64,000 nucleotides of DNA from an uncultured Desulfovibrio sp. (GCA_913060505.1 CAJXRQ010000002.1:175425-239424); one strand, 5' to 3'; shown: positions 38,264-47,369, counted from the first letter of the stretch. Numbers and translations are program-made. The notes: generated by a model not told the origin, from the sequence alone.

Positions 38264-39100
38264 TTGTCCGGAATCGTTGATCCGATTCAGGCCCTCGCAG
38301 GCCAGCAGGAGGCGGTTCGCCGTCTTGATGCGTTGGCTTGCGACCCGCCACAAAGTATTGTTGTCGAGGGGGGCACGGCTGATGAGCGTGTTGCCCTCGC
38401 TCTTTATTGGGCCATGCGGCTGAACTGTAAAGCTGTCCCGACTCCGTGCGGAGTCTGTTCCGCATGCCGTCAGATTGTTGATTTGGCCTTTAGTGACTTG
38501 TTGTTTTTTGACGGCCGTGAAGGACTGATCAAAGTCGATTCAGTTCGTGAAACTCGCCCAGTTTGGGGGCAGCCCCCCAACGGTGATGGCTACCGGGTGA
38601 CCATTTTTGCCGAAGCACAGCAGTTTATGACCGAATCAGCCAATGCATTGCTCAAGTCGCTTGAAGAGCCTCGCCCCGGAAATGTTTTTGTCTTGGCGGC
38701 TCCGCAACGGGAGCGTCTTTTGGAGACATTGGTTTCCCGTAGCTGGGTTGTGACCATGGCCTGGCCGGATATTCGTACCAATACGCCGGAGATTGCGGAG
38801 TGGACTGCTGCCTTGGCTGGGTTCTGGCGAAGTGGCCGTGGTTGGTTTGAACGTACATCTCCAAAAGGAGCTGTGGATAAGGCTTTGGCCTTGCAAGTGG
38901 TGCTCGGCATGCAGCGAGAATTGCGTGAATGCCTCAAGGGAGAAACATCTTCTCCTGTGGCGGGAGCTTTGGCGTCGTTCGACCTTGCTGGATTGCGTCG
39001 GGTTGACCTTGTGCTGTGCCAGGCTCAAGAAGCCCTTAATACGCAAGTCCCGGTGAACCCTGCGTTGGTGCTGGATTGGGTCGCAACGCGAATGGTGTAG
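38264..39100 (+). CDS. holB: DNA polymerase III delta'-like subunit
   Basis: Clamp-loader-type protein (278 aa). Visible: PIQALAGQQEAVRRL at the start, a zinc-module-like CGVCSACRQI (about residues 62-71), ESANALLKSLEEPRPGNVFVL (conserved in delta'/gamma) and a divergent P-loop (VVEGGTADERVAL) lacking GKS, as expected for delta', which does not hydrolyse ATP. The start is TTG with AGGAGAAGCGGCG upstream, 11 bp after purA, so likely co-transcribed. Shorter than E. coli HolB (334 aa). Confidence 0.85.
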   Translation: MSGIVDPIQALAGQQEAVRRLDALACDPPQSIVVEGGTADERVALALYWAMRLNCKAVPTPCGVCSACRQIVDLAFSDLLFFDGREGLIKVDSVRETRPVWGQPPNGDGYRVTIFAEAQQFMTESANALLKSLEEPRPGNVFVLAAPQRERLLETLVSRSWVVTMAWPDIRTNTPEIAEWTAALAGFWRSGRGWFERTSPKGAVDKALALQVVLGMQRELRECLKGETSSPVAGALASFDLAGLRRVDLVLCQAQEALNTQVPVNPALVLDWVATRMV

Positions 39101-39199
39101 TTTTTTTTTGAAGCGGTACAACTTTGATACCTTGCGATGTAATCTCGGAAAATTGAAGCTATACAAGGCTAAAACGATAGTTTGAAATGGCAAAAAACT

Positions 39200-39228
39200 T
39201 TGACTCGAATGGTTGCATGACCTATCTT
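39200..39228 (+). promoter_or_regulatory. Sigma-70-type promoter of the acyl-CoA dehydrogenase/ETF operon
   Basis: TTGACT and TATCTT separated by exactly 17 bases, 65 bp upstream of the first gene. The best vegetative promoter seen in the window. Confidence 0.65.
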
Positions 39229-39292
39229 CCACGCTTGTAATTTGTCAAAATGTCTTATTTCTTATTATCAAAACACGAATCAGGACTAATAC

Positions 39293-41353
39293 ATGTACAC
39301 ACTGCGTACCCTCCCCGGAGATGATGTCCGGCAGATCATGTGGCGTTATGCGGATCGTTTTGATCTGCAAATGTCCGTGCAGTCGACTCGTGGCATTGCT
39401 CGTACTGTGGTTGCCAAGCTCGTGGCCGAAGGCGCGCGCAATACTCACGAATGGACGGATCAGAAGGCCGAATTACTGACCGCATTTGATCAATCCGGTC
39501 TGACCGCCTTGTTTATGGATCCTCACCAGGGTGGTTTTATTGAAGGCCCAAAAAACCTGGCGCTTGCCCTGGCTGCTTTTGAGTTGGCTTGGGTGGATGG
39601 TGGGGCTGCCACCTGTTCCCTGGCTACCAACCTTGCTTTGGCTCCCATTCATGAAAAAGGAACGCCTGAACAGCGTGATACCTATATGGGCCAGTGTGTG
39701 CCCCCGCAGCCAGGCGAGGACAGGGAAATTCGGCGTGGAGCCTTTGCTTTGACTGAACCGCTGCCATATATCGGTGTGGATACCGGAGTCATGTGTGGCA
39801 AGGTGCGTGTCGTAGAGTGGAATGATGACGATCCCATTCTTGAAGTCGACAAGCGTGGCCGGTTTATCACCAATATGGACTTTGCTGACTTTGTAACTGC
39901 CGCCGTTGAATCCGACGACGACCGCATCAAGGGATCGTGCATGATCATCCTCGAAAAGGAAGATGAAGGCACATACGATCGTGGCGCGCCGACTTTGAAG
40001 ATGGTGCACCAGCTTTCTTCCACCCGCGATCCTGTTCTTAAGCTTCGCGTCCCGGCCAGCCGGATCATCGGCGGATTTGAGATCAAAGATGGAACGGTTA
40101 TTCCCAAATACAATCACAGTGAGATCATTGGTTCGGTTTTTCATCGTACCCGTATTCCGGTAGGTCTCATGACCATGTCCAAGTTGATTTCTGCCGTGGA
40201 GCCGGTCATTCGTTATCATCGGAAGCGGTTTCAGGGTGGAGATACCGCCAAGGAAGGCTCTCCCCGTTTTGACCATGGCTTGCAGATGAACGAGGACGCC
40301 TTGCAGCGGTTGGTGGATGTTTGGGCTACCGGTGAAGCCGGATGTTCGCTCGGGTTTGCTGCTTCGCGCCTTGCCGATGCTTTTGATCCCATTGAAAAGG
40401 AAAAAGAGCGTTTGTTTGCAGAGCAGGGCATCATTGGGCCGCGCAAACAGATGATGACACTGCGCAAGCTCAAGGACAAGGTGTTGGAGTTCATAGAGTT
40501 GGAATACCAGCCAGAAACTGAGCGGGACGACGACCGTTATCAAGCTCTTAAAGGCGATACGCTGGTTGAATTTGCCTATCAGGAAGCTCTTGCCGGTATT
40601 TTGAATCCTGCCACCAAACTTTGGTGTACAGGGGTTGGCGCAACTGTCATGCGTGAAGCCGTCAGTCTTGTCGGAGGTTATGGGATCACCGAAGATTGTC
40701 CGGGCTTTTTGATGCAGAAATGGACAGATACGCAGCTTGAGGCCACGTATGAAGGGCCGGAAGCTGTTCAGCGTCGTCATATGTCCGTAACCATGCCCAG
40801 CGAGATATTCCAGGCAACCGTTTCAGCCTGGATAGCCCAGTTGCGTCGAGTCGGAACCGAAGTTCCAGGCATGGGAACAGACGCGTTGGCCTCGGCTTTT
40901 GAACTCTGGCAATGGACCATGAATTATCTTCAGAACACGAAGGACGCAGAAGGACGCAAGTTGTATCATAACAAGCGTCAGGGCGTGACTTTCCCCATGG
41001 CCGATGCTTTGAGTTGGTTACTTGGCCCTTATTTCCTGACCTTGGATATTATTGAACTCAAGGAAAAGGGCGCCATGAATCCGGTTTTGGCTGATGGTAT
41101 CGACGATTTGGTGGCCTTCTACATGGATATGTCAAATGTTCAGGCTGCCCGGGCTGCCGGAGAAGCTGCCCGTATTTGTACCGAACTTGTTTACGGCTTC
41201 TCTTCTGCGGTCGATACGGCCGGTCTGGAACCGTTTGCTACCCTCAAAGCCAAGGTTGATGCAGGTATGGTCGGGGCTCGCCTGTCCAAAGACCGGGCAG
41301 GTAAGGCCTTGTCCGGGGTCATGATCCCGGAAGCCTTGGATTATCCTCTTTAA
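39293..41353 (+). CDS. Acyl-CoA dehydrogenase family protein, long form
   Basis: Flavin-dependent acyl-CoA dehydrogenase (686 aa, well above the usual 380-600). The core shows the N-terminal helical domain, a central region with RRGAFALTEP (the AxTEP-type FAD/substrate loop) and MVHQLSSTRD, and a C-terminal helical domain with VSLVGGYGITEDCPGFLMQKW plus TQLEATYEGPEAVQRR (the usual GG.GY ... YEG signature). The final 150 residues are an extra helical domain. First gene of a module with an ETF-quinone oxidoreductase-like protein and EtfBA, so it should pass electrons to that ETF. Substrate unknown. CAGGACTAATAC precedes the ATG. Confidence 0.87.
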   Translation: MYTLRTLPGDDVRQIMWRYADRFDLQMSVQSTRGIARTVVAKLVAEGARNTHEWTDQKAELLTAFDQSGLTALFMDPHQGGFIEGPKNLALALAAFELAWVDGGAATCSLATNLALAPIHEKGTPEQRDTYMGQCVPPQPGEDREIRRGAFALTEPLPYIGVDTGVMCGKVRVVEWNDDDPILEVDKRGRFITNMDFADFVTAAVESDDDRIKGSCMIILEKEDEGTYDRGAPTLKMVHQLSSTRDPVLKLRVPASRIIGGFEIKDGTVIPKYNHSEIIGSVFHRTRIPVGLMTMSKLISAVEPVIRYHRKRFQGGDTAKEGSPRFDHGLQMNEDALQRLVDVWATGEAGCSLGFAASRLADAFDPIEKEKERLFAEQGIIGPRKQMMTLRKLKDKVLEFIELEYQPETERDDDRYQALKGDTLVEFAYQEALAGILNPATKLWCTGVGATVMREAVSLVGGYGITEDCPGFLMQKWTDTQLEATYEGPEAVQRRHMSVTMPSEIFQATVSAWIAQLRRVGTEVPGMGTDALASAFELWQWTMNYLQNTKDAEGRKLYHNKRQGVTFPMADALSWLLGPYFLTLDIIELKEKGAMNPVLADGIDDLVAFYMDMSNVQAARAAGEAARICTELVYGFSSAVDTAGLEPFATLKAKVDAGMVGARLSKDRAGKALSGVMIPEALDYPL

Positions 41354-41369
41354 TTGAAAGATAAACATT

Positions 41370-41405
41370 GCGTATGCCCGGCACGGCCGGGCATACGCTT
41401 TTTAG
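41370..41405 (+). terminator. Internal terminator-like hairpin between acyl-CoA dehydrogenase and ETF-QO genes
   Basis: GCGTATGCCCGGC-acg-GCCGGGCATACGC, a perfect 13-bp stem followed by TTTTTAG. It sits in the 61-bp gap inside an otherwise co-directional module, so it probably attenuates transcription of the ETF genes relative to the dehydrogenase. Confidence 0.8.
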
Positions 41406-41414
41406 CGAGATCCC

Positions 41415-43262
41415 ATGAGTGATACTGTGCAGCCTCAGCGCCAGGAGATGGAAGCCGACATTGTTTGTGTCGGATTTGGCCCCGCAACCGGTGGCTTTCT
41501 TACCACCCTTTCCCGGGCTCTCATGAACGAAGACGGAACCCCGTTGACCGAAAGCAAAGTCATGCCGGGAATGCCTCCGCAGGTCATTTGCTATGAACGT
41601 GCTGACGACATCGGTTTTGGTGTGTCGGGCATTGTGACCAAAGGACGTTCCATCAGGGAATCTTTTCCGGATCTTGATCTTGCACAAATGCCGATGGCTC
41701 ACGAAGTGACTGAGGAACGTGTTGCATACTTGCTGGATCCTGTCGGAGCCAGTCGGCGCAGTGCACCGGTCAAGGTGGCGGATGCGGCCCTCAAATTCGT
41801 TGCCCGGAATCATGCCGTGGAATTGCCTTGGATTCCGGATTTTTTGCAAAAACATGATGGCATGGTTCTTTCCATGGGCCAGTTCAACCAATGGGTCGGG
41901 ACGCAAATCATGGGTTCCGGTCTTGCTCAGATTTGGCCGGGAACGCCTGTGGCCGAACCTCTTTTGAATGGTCGGGCTGTTGAAGGCGTCCGTCTCGTTG
42001 ATCAGGGAGTGGACAAGCAGGGAAATCCTGATGCCGGATATATGCCTGGCATGGACGTCAAAGCCGCGTTAACCGTGGTTGGCGACGGGCCAGTAGGAGC
42101 CGTGGGCCAGCATCTCGACAGGGAACTCGGTTTGCCTGAGGGCAACCATCAGCGAGAGTGGGCTATAGGCATGAAGATGGTGGTTCAGCTGCCGGAAGAC
42201 TGCGAACTTAAACCAGGGACTGTTCTTCATACGTTAGGCTATCCCGAACCTGAGATTTTCGGATTTTTGTATGTTTATCCAGATATGTCGGCCTCTTTGG
42301 GGATTTTTGTGCCTTCATGGTTCGACAATCCTGTGCGCACTGCGTATCGCTACATGCAACATTGGATGATGCATCCCTATTTGTGGAAGCACCTTGAAGG
42401 CGGAACTCTCCGCTCCTGGGGAGCAAAGTCACTTCAGGAATCCGGTATGCAAGGTGAGCCATTCCTTGCCGGAGACGGATTTGCGCGGATCGGTGAGGGC
42501 TCCGGTTCCACCAATGTATTAACCGGGTCCGGTGTTGATGAGGCCTGGGCTACAGGAGTGCAACTTGCCGAAGCCGTTATTGAACTGATGCGCGAAGCCA
42601 AGCCCTACACCAAGGAAAATCTTGAAGCAGCCTATGTGCAACGCCGTAAAAAAAGTTGGGTCGGCAAAGAAGCGGAGCAGGCAGCCAAGGCTCGGGATGG
42701 ATTTACCACCGGTTTTATTCCGGGCATGCTTGGTATGGCTCTTTCCGGTATTACTCGGGGAGGAGTGAACATGCCCAGCCGTTCCCGCAAGCCTTGGGAA
42801 CGTATTCCCCGGATAGAAGATTATTTCAAAGGTGTTGTTTCCGAACAGGAATTAATGCAACTCCGTAAAGAATGTCAGGCCAAAGGCGCAAGTCTCCATG
42901 ATGCCTTGATGAATAAGGCTGGATGGCCGGAAGTTCCACTGGACGGCAAGTTGCTCGTGTCGCATCAGGATGCGTTGCTCATGGGAGGCAAGGTCGTTGC
43001 CAACCCCGGTTATGCCGATCATGTGACTTTTGCTGATTCCTATTCCTGTTCGGTTTGTACGGAACAGGTCTGCACGGAAATTTGTTCCGGGCAGGCCATC
43101 AGCATTAATCCCGAAGGGGGCGCACCTTTGTTCGACAGAGAGAAATGCGTGCATTGCGGTGCCTGTTTATGGAACTGTAGCAAGCCTCATCCCGAGGATG
43201 ATGAACATACAAACGTGCGTTTTGGTGCCGGATCGGGTGGACTACATTCCGCTGAAAATTAG
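41415..43262 (+). CDS. ETF-quinone oxidoreductase-like flavoprotein fused to ferredoxin
   Basis: FAD protein (615 aa) resembling ETF:quinone oxidoreductase / FixC with a C-terminal ferredoxin (FixX-like) domain. The N-terminal fold is DIVCVGFGPATGGFL; LAGDGFARIGEGSGSTNVLTG-type FAD contacts lie in the middle. The last 90 residues hold eight cysteines in two motifs: CSVCTEQVCTEIC and CVHCGACLWNC, predicting two [4Fe-4S] clusters, whereas canonical ETF-QO has one. Expected to take electrons from the EtfAB encoded next and give them to menaquinone. Its start lies right after a strong hairpin, with a weak Shine-Dalgarno. Confidence 0.85.
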   Translation: MSDTVQPQRQEMEADIVCVGFGPATGGFLTTLSRALMNEDGTPLTESKVMPGMPPQVICYERADDIGFGVSGIVTKGRSIRESFPDLDLAQMPMAHEVTEERVAYLLDPVGASRRSAPVKVADAALKFVARNHAVELPWIPDFLQKHDGMVLSMGQFNQWVGTQIMGSGLAQIWPGTPVAEPLLNGRAVEGVRLVDQGVDKQGNPDAGYMPGMDVKAALTVVGDGPVGAVGQHLDRELGLPEGNHQREWAIGMKMVVQLPEDCELKPGTVLHTLGYPEPEIFGFLYVYPDMSASLGIFVPSWFDNPVRTAYRYMQHWMMHPYLWKHLEGGTLRSWGAKSLQESGMQGEPFLAGDGFARIGEGSGSTNVLTGSGVDEAWATGVQLAEAVIELMREAKPYTKENLEAAYVQRRKKSWVGKEAEQAAKARDGFTTGFIPGMLGMALSGITRGGVNMPSRSRKPWERIPRIEDYFKGVVSEQELMQLRKECQAKGASLHDALMNKAGWPEVPLDGKLLVSHQDALLMGGKVVANPGYADHVTFADSYSCSVCTEQVCTEICSGQAISINPEGGAPLFDREKCVHCGACLWNCSKPHPEDDEHTNVRFGAGSGGLHSAEN

Positions 43263-43355
43263 AATATTGCCGGACCGGCCTTGCCGGGAACCGGAACAGA
43301 TACTGGCGTGCGGAGTTGGTCCGCGCTGCCGAGCCAAGCTAAGGAGTGAATATCG

Positions 43356-44165
43356 ATGAGCAACGAATTCCACATCGTGGTTTGCGGCTCCATTGTCCCG
43401 GACCCTTTGCAAACTCTTGAACCCGTTCAGGGCGCTCAGGGACCGGAACTTAAAAATGAAATGATGCTGCCTGCAGTCCTGGACCCGTGGGCTGGACATG
43501 CTTTGTATGAAGCGGCTGATCTTGCTGTGAAGAATCCCGGCAGTAAAGTCTGGCTGGTGAGTCTTGGCCCCAAAGCCAAGTTGCAGCAAGTGATGATGAA
43601 TATTGCCCAGAAGGTACCATTTGAGCTGGTCTGCGCGGACGGATCGGCTTCCGGGTTTACGGACAGCTTTGAGGTTGCCAAAGTTTTGGCACAATCCATT
43701 GAAGGCATTCAGGGAATGGATAAATCCAAGTTGCTTGTGTTTGGCGGTTGGCAATCCGCTTCACGCGGTTCCTGTGCCGTTATGCAGATGGTAGGTGAAA
43801 TGCTCGGCATCAGTGAACAGTTCCAAGGCGTGGACAAACTCACGGCTGGCGGCGGTGGCGCTCTTGAAATTATGGAGCGTATTGAAGGCGGTGCTTATCA
43901 GGTTTCGGTCTGCACAGGGACGCCCGCAGTGCTGGGGTGGGCAACGGGAGAACTTCCCGAACCGCCCAATAATCCACAGGTGGGGATGCAGAACATGCGT
44001 TTGGTGATGCCTGCATTGCAGCAGGCCAAGCCCGCAAATGTACAGGGTTCCTCGTTGACATTCCAGTCCGTGGAATTGCCGCAGCAGCGGCGCGAGACTC
44101 GTGTCGTCAAGGATATGCCTGTTGATGATATGGCCCGTGAAATCGCCGAATGGCTTAACAGCTAG
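43356..44165 (+). CDS. etfB: Electron transfer flavoprotein beta subunit
   Basis: EtfB family (269 aa). The adenosine-nucleotide-binding fold is seen in FHIVVCGSIVPDP, LDPWAGHALYEAADLA (equivalent of the NP.D.YA.EEAL stretch) and VSLGPKAKLQQVMM. Divergent from housekeeping EtfB, but position between the ETF-QO-like gene and etfA makes the call safe. AAGGAGTGAATATCG precedes the ATG. Together with EtfA it carries electrons from the acyl-CoA dehydrogenase. Confidence 0.88.
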   Translation: MSNEFHIVVCGSIVPDPLQTLEPVQGAQGPELKNEMMLPAVLDPWAGHALYEAADLAVKNPGSKVWLVSLGPKAKLQQVMMNIAQKVPFELVCADGSASGFTDSFEVAKVLAQSIEGIQGMDKSKLLVFGGWQSASRGSCAVMQMVGEMLGISEQFQGVDKLTAGGGGALEIMERIEGGAYQVSVCTGTPAVLGWATGELPEPPNNPQVGMQNMRLVMPALQQAKPANVQGSSLTFQSVELPQQRRETRVVKDMPVDDMAREIAEWLNS

Positions 44166-44194
44166 TCCACACGAAAAATAAGGAATGATCGGAT

Positions 44195-45208
44195 ATGAGC
44201 ACGATACTGTATCTGGCACACACCGAAACTGATGGAACGCTGGCCAAGATTTCTCGTGAGGCATTGACCGCCGCACAGGAACTTGCCGAAGGCATGGGCG
44301 CTGAATTGGCCGTAGGCATTATTGGTGCGGACGTTAGCGCCGCTGCAGAGTCTATTGGTTCTTGCAAGGCCCGTTTTCTTGGTGTTTCCGGAGACGAATT
44401 TTCTCAAGGGCGTTATGCTTCCGATGTGGCTGCGGCCGAGGCTTTGTTTAAGGTTGTAACTCCCGATGTCGTAGTCGCTCCGGCTTCTTTTCGTTTCAGT
44501 CGCGCTATCCCCGGCCTTGCTGTCCGGGTTGACGGCCGGGTGGATACCCACCTGACAGGCCTTGAAGCAGAAAACGGTAATCCCGTTGCCAAGCGTTGGT
44601 TCTACCGTCAGCGGATGATGGGGGAATTTGCCCGTGAGGAACGCCCGTGGATTTTGACTCTTGATCCGGGATGCTTCGCTTCTTTTGAAGGAGCTGGCAG
44701 TGTGGACGTTGAGTTGGTGGATGCGGCCTTGCCTGAGATGCGTACGACCGTTACCGGAATTCAGGCTCCTGATGCGGATGAACAAACCATTCGTCCGGAT
44801 GCCAAGACGTTGTTCGTCGCAGGTGCAGGATGGACCAAGAAGCAGTCGGATGGTCAATCCCATGTTCAGGAGGCTGAGGAAGTCATTTCACAGTTTCTTG
44901 GAGTTACCAAGGCCTCGCTTGGCTCTTCCAAGTCTTTGGTGGATATTTCAGGTGAAGGTCAGGCTGTCATCTCTTTCCTGACGCATTTGCATCAGGTCGG
45001 ACAGACCGGGTCCACACCGCGTCATACCAAAGGCTTGGCCACATGTTGCCATGGTGAGGAACCTCATGTGGTGGGATGGCGTTTCATTAATGAACGTCGG
45101 GCCATCAATACGGACGCTTCTTGCGGATGGGCTCAGGGCAAGGCCGATGTCTTGTATGTGGCCGACGCTTTTGAACTGGTGAAAAAACTCAATGAGTTGT
45201 TGGCGTAG
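44195..45208 (+). CDS. etfA: Electron transfer flavoprotein alpha subunit
   Basis: EtfA family (337 aa). The C-terminal FAD domain is recognisable by LHQVGQTGSTPRHTKGLA and the final AINTDASCGWAQGKADVLYVADAFELVKKL, but the usual GISGAIQH motif reads CCHGEEPHVVG, so the FAD environment is altered. The N-terminal domain is degenerate. Downstream partner of etfB (29-bp gap); a terminator follows. This EtfAB pair is probably dedicated to the local dehydrogenase. Confidence 0.85.
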   Translation: MSTILYLAHTETDGTLAKISREALTAAQELAEGMGAELAVGIIGADVSAAAESIGSCKARFLGVSGDEFSQGRYASDVAAAEALFKVVTPDVVVAPASFRFSRAIPGLAVRVDGRVDTHLTGLEAENGNPVAKRWFYRQRMMGEFAREERPWILTLDPGCFASFEGAGSVDVELVDAALPEMRTTVTGIQAPDADEQTIRPDAKTLFVAGAGWTKKQSDGQSHVQEAEEVISQFLGVTKASLGSSKSLVDISGEGQAVISFLTHLHQVGQTGSTPRHTKGLATCCHGEEPHVVGWRFINERRAINTDASCGWAQGKADVLYVADAFELVKKLNELLA

Positions 45209-45234
45209 CTTACAAAAAAAAATATCTTGTTTTC

Positions 45235-45271
45235 GGCCCCGGTGCGTATGTGTCCGGGGCCTATTTTTTTG
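45235..45271 (+). terminator. Terminator of the acyl-CoA dehydrogenase/ETF operon
   Basis: GGCCCCGG ... CCGGGGCC stem with an 11-base loop, followed by TATTTTTTTG. Confidence 0.9.
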
Positions 45272-45375
45272 CGTGAAAGCGGTTGCACTGAATTGATTCC
45301 TTTGGGAATCAGTTATATGGAACAACAAAACAGAACAACGTATCGGTTCAACCGTGCTTTTGGAGGCCATGAATA

Positions 45376-46077
45376 ATGAAGAAAATATTGCTTGTAGCTT
45401 GTATATTTGCGCTCAGCTTATTCGGCTGTCGTTCCATGAGCACTATGACCAGGAATATCACTGGCTCTGACGATGCTCTTGTTGCCCAATTGCCTGAAGA
45501 ACAGCTGGCATCAGTGGAAGAAGCCCGTTTTCATCTCAATGTAGCTAATGAAGACGTTACGCTTGCGGATCTCCGGCAAAGGCTTGCCGATTATCACGCT
45601 GACATCGCGACCCTGGAGTTGGCTTTGGCAAAAAATACGCAGGAGCGCATGGATATCGAACTTGATATTGCGCAGGAAAAGGCTCTTTCTGAAGCCGGAT
45701 TGCGTGAGCCTGGAGAAAGTGTCAAAACCCTTGCCAGTTACAACGAGGAACATATCTCCAATGAATCCAAGCGGTACGATATTGAGGCCAAAATAAAAAA
45801 AGTTCAGCTGCGGATTGAAGACTTGACCTCTCGTATTCACACTCAGGAACAACGTGTTTCTTCAATGAGTTATTCTTCGCCTGTCTCGGCTCCCATTTCT
45901 TCGGAAACTGTTTCGGAAGCAGCTTCTCAGGATTCCAAGCAGACTTCCTCCCCCACAGCAACATCCACGAAAAAAGATATTCAGCTTCCCGATTACCTTA
46001 AAGTCGAAGATGACCCGGAAACGACAAATGGGGCAGGAGAAGACTATAGTGTTGAGGAAGGCAACCTGAGTAAGTAG
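45376..46077 (+). CDS. Putative lipoprotein with coiled coil
   Basis: Predicted lipoprotein (233 aa): signal sequence with lipobox LFGC (Cys18). Residues about 35-150 form charged heptad-like helices (DLRQRLADYHADIATLELALAKN and ESKRYDIEAKIKKVQLRIEDLTSRIH), consistent with a periplasmic coiled coil. The last 75 residues are Ser/Thr/Glu-rich and disordered. No family recognised. Strong GGAGG before the start; an ATG at 45370 in another frame overlaps. Flanked by terminators, so a single-gene unit. Confidence 0.75.
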   Translation: MKKILLVACIFALSLFGCRSMSTMTRNITGSDDALVAQLPEEQLASVEEARFHLNVANEDVTLADLRQRLADYHADIATLELALAKNTQERMDIELDIAQEKALSEAGLREPGESVKTLASYNEEHISNESKRYDIEAKIKKVQLRIEDLTSRIHTQEQRVSSMSYSSPVSAPISSETVSEAASQDSKQTSSPTATSTKKDIQLPDYLKVEDDPETTNGAGEDYSVEEGNLSK

Positions 46078-46099
46078 CATCATAAGAGTCCTGTACTTT

Positions 46100-46128
46100 A
46101 TAGGCCTCCCTTGGGAGGCTTTTTTTTG
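46100..46128 (+). terminator. Terminator of the coiled-coil lipoprotein gene
   Basis: GCCTCCC-TT-GGGAGGC stem followed by T8. Confidence 0.92.
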
Positions 46129-46182
46129 TGAGCGGAGCTCCAGAGAGGGGGGGGAGGCTGGGAAGAATAAATTTTTCTGCTC

Positions 46183-46230
46183 AAAAAAAAGCGACTTTCC
46201 CGAGCCAATCTCGGAAAAGTCGTTTCTTCT
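46183..46230. terminator. Second inverted repeat, terminator-like in both directions
   Basis: A8 run, GCGACTTTCCCGAG, loop, CTCGGAAAAGTCG and TTTCTTCTT. One mismatch in a 13-14-bp stem. No gene abuts it on either side beyond the preceding lipoprotein, so it could insulate the following gap or end an unseen leftward transcript. Confidence 0.55.
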
Positions 46231-46862
46231 TAATCGCAAAAAAAAGAAGGATACTTTTACTTTGCAACTGCTATGCCAATGGTTTTTTTTGTGTTTGTTT
46301 TTGTTAATGTATTAAAATAATAAGAATTAATTTAATAATAAAATTTTGTAAGATTTCAAGTACGTCCAAATTGGTAAAAAAACTTGAACGAGGGGGCATG
46401 AAGCCGAATCTGGATACGAATATTTGTACTTACCATTCTCCTTGATCGATTTGGTTGTAGTCCCTTTCGCTGCCATGAAAAAGTATTATGAATTTCCATC
46501 ACAATGCTCTTTCTGTGATTGGGGGCATATTTCTTCAATATATATGAATCATTCCTTTTGGGTGACCGATCAGACCTTGAGAATTCTTTTGAAGAATACG
46601 TGGAGATCGTCTGTATTCTGTAGTGAGTCGGCGAAGGGCTGGTGGGTAGGTTTAGAGATAGGACAATAGAGAACCAGAAAGGGCACAAAAAACGTCATAA
46701 TATTTCTGGTTGTGTGGGAATCTTATGCCGAATATGGACTTTTCCAGAAGCTACGTAGCTTTGAAAATTGATACTGATTACGTTCCCCGATTTTTAGTAC
46801 CATGAAGTCTGTGAATGGCAGGCTCCCATCATATTTTGTCATGTTCGATTTCTCACAAGTTT
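46231..46862. other. Intergenic region without a supported gene
   Basis: AT-rich. ORFs of 81 aa (+) and 110 aa (-) in the track lack ribosome-binding sites and protein-like composition. A 49-codon minus-strand frame beginning MAAKGTTTKSIKENG near 46477 looks more protein-like but has no Shine-Dalgarno. I see no RNA gene or repeat. Confidence 0.5.
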
Positions 46863-46939
46863 TGATTGGTCAATCAGTCAAAAAATAATAAAATCAATTA
46901 AAACAATATGTTGTGAGGTGAAAAAGTTCTGGATTTTAT
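46863..46939 (+). promoter_or_regulatory. Candidate promoter and operator of the BOF-protein gene
   Basis: TTGTGA (46911) and TTTTAT (46934) with a 17-base spacer form a plausible sigma-70 promoter. The inverted repeat TGATTG-gt-CAATCA at 46863-46876 lies 35 bp upstream, and the palindrome GTACTAGTAC sits at 46949. Regulators unknown. Confidence 0.35.
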
Positions 46940-47021
46940 TTTTTTGCTGTACTAGTACTGGATTCAGACGAGGCGACTCACAAATTTCAACTCTCTGGGG
47001 AGAGAAGGTAAGGTAAATATC

Positions 47022-47369
47022 ATGAAACGTTTGACCATAATTCTTTTCTTGTTTTTAGGCGTTGCTGCCATTGCTGCGACGGCAGATACCAACAATTCCG
47101 TGGCCAGCCAGGTAACTTCGGTTGCCGGCGTTAAAAAGGCAGATCTTGAAACTCGTGCCGTTTTGGATGGCAAGATTGTTCGCAAGGTTGCTGATGGGGA
47201 ATATATATTCTCGGATGGAACTGGCGAGATTCGTCTTCAGGTTATGGATTCTGATCAAGTCGCAAAGTGCGCGGCCAATCCGAATAACCATGTGCATGTC
47301 GTGGGACATGTGGCGCAGGACATGCTGATGACCCAGGTGACTGCCGATCTTATTTCCATTCAAGACTAA
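47022..47369 (+). CDS. YgiW/YdeI-type stress-tolerance OB-fold (BOF) protein
   Basis: Small periplasmic protein (115 aa): cleavable signal peptide (residues 1-21, AAIAATA) followed by a single OB fold of the BOF (DUF388/NirD) family, with VLDGKIVRKVADGEYIFSDGTGEI and VVGHVAQDM. Relatives in E. coli are induced by peroxide, cadmium and acid and are thought to bind cations or signal molecules. Free-standing gene with its own promoter candidate and terminator. Confidence 0.85.
   Translation: MKRLTIILFLFLGVAAIAATADTNNSVASQVTSVAGVKKADLETRAVLDGKIVRKVADGEYIFSDGTGEIRLQVMDSDQVAKCAANPNNHVHVVGHVAQDMLMTQVTADLISIQD

Noticed and set aside
39473-40780. 435-aa minus-strand ORF antisense to the acyl-CoA dehydrogenase gene
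   Set aside because: Shadow of a well-supported gene; no recognisable protein features.
46356-46688. 110-aa and 81-aa ORFs (46356-46688 minus, 46424-46669 plus)
   Set aside because: They overlap each other on opposite strands, lack Shine-Dalgarno sequences and show no family motif.
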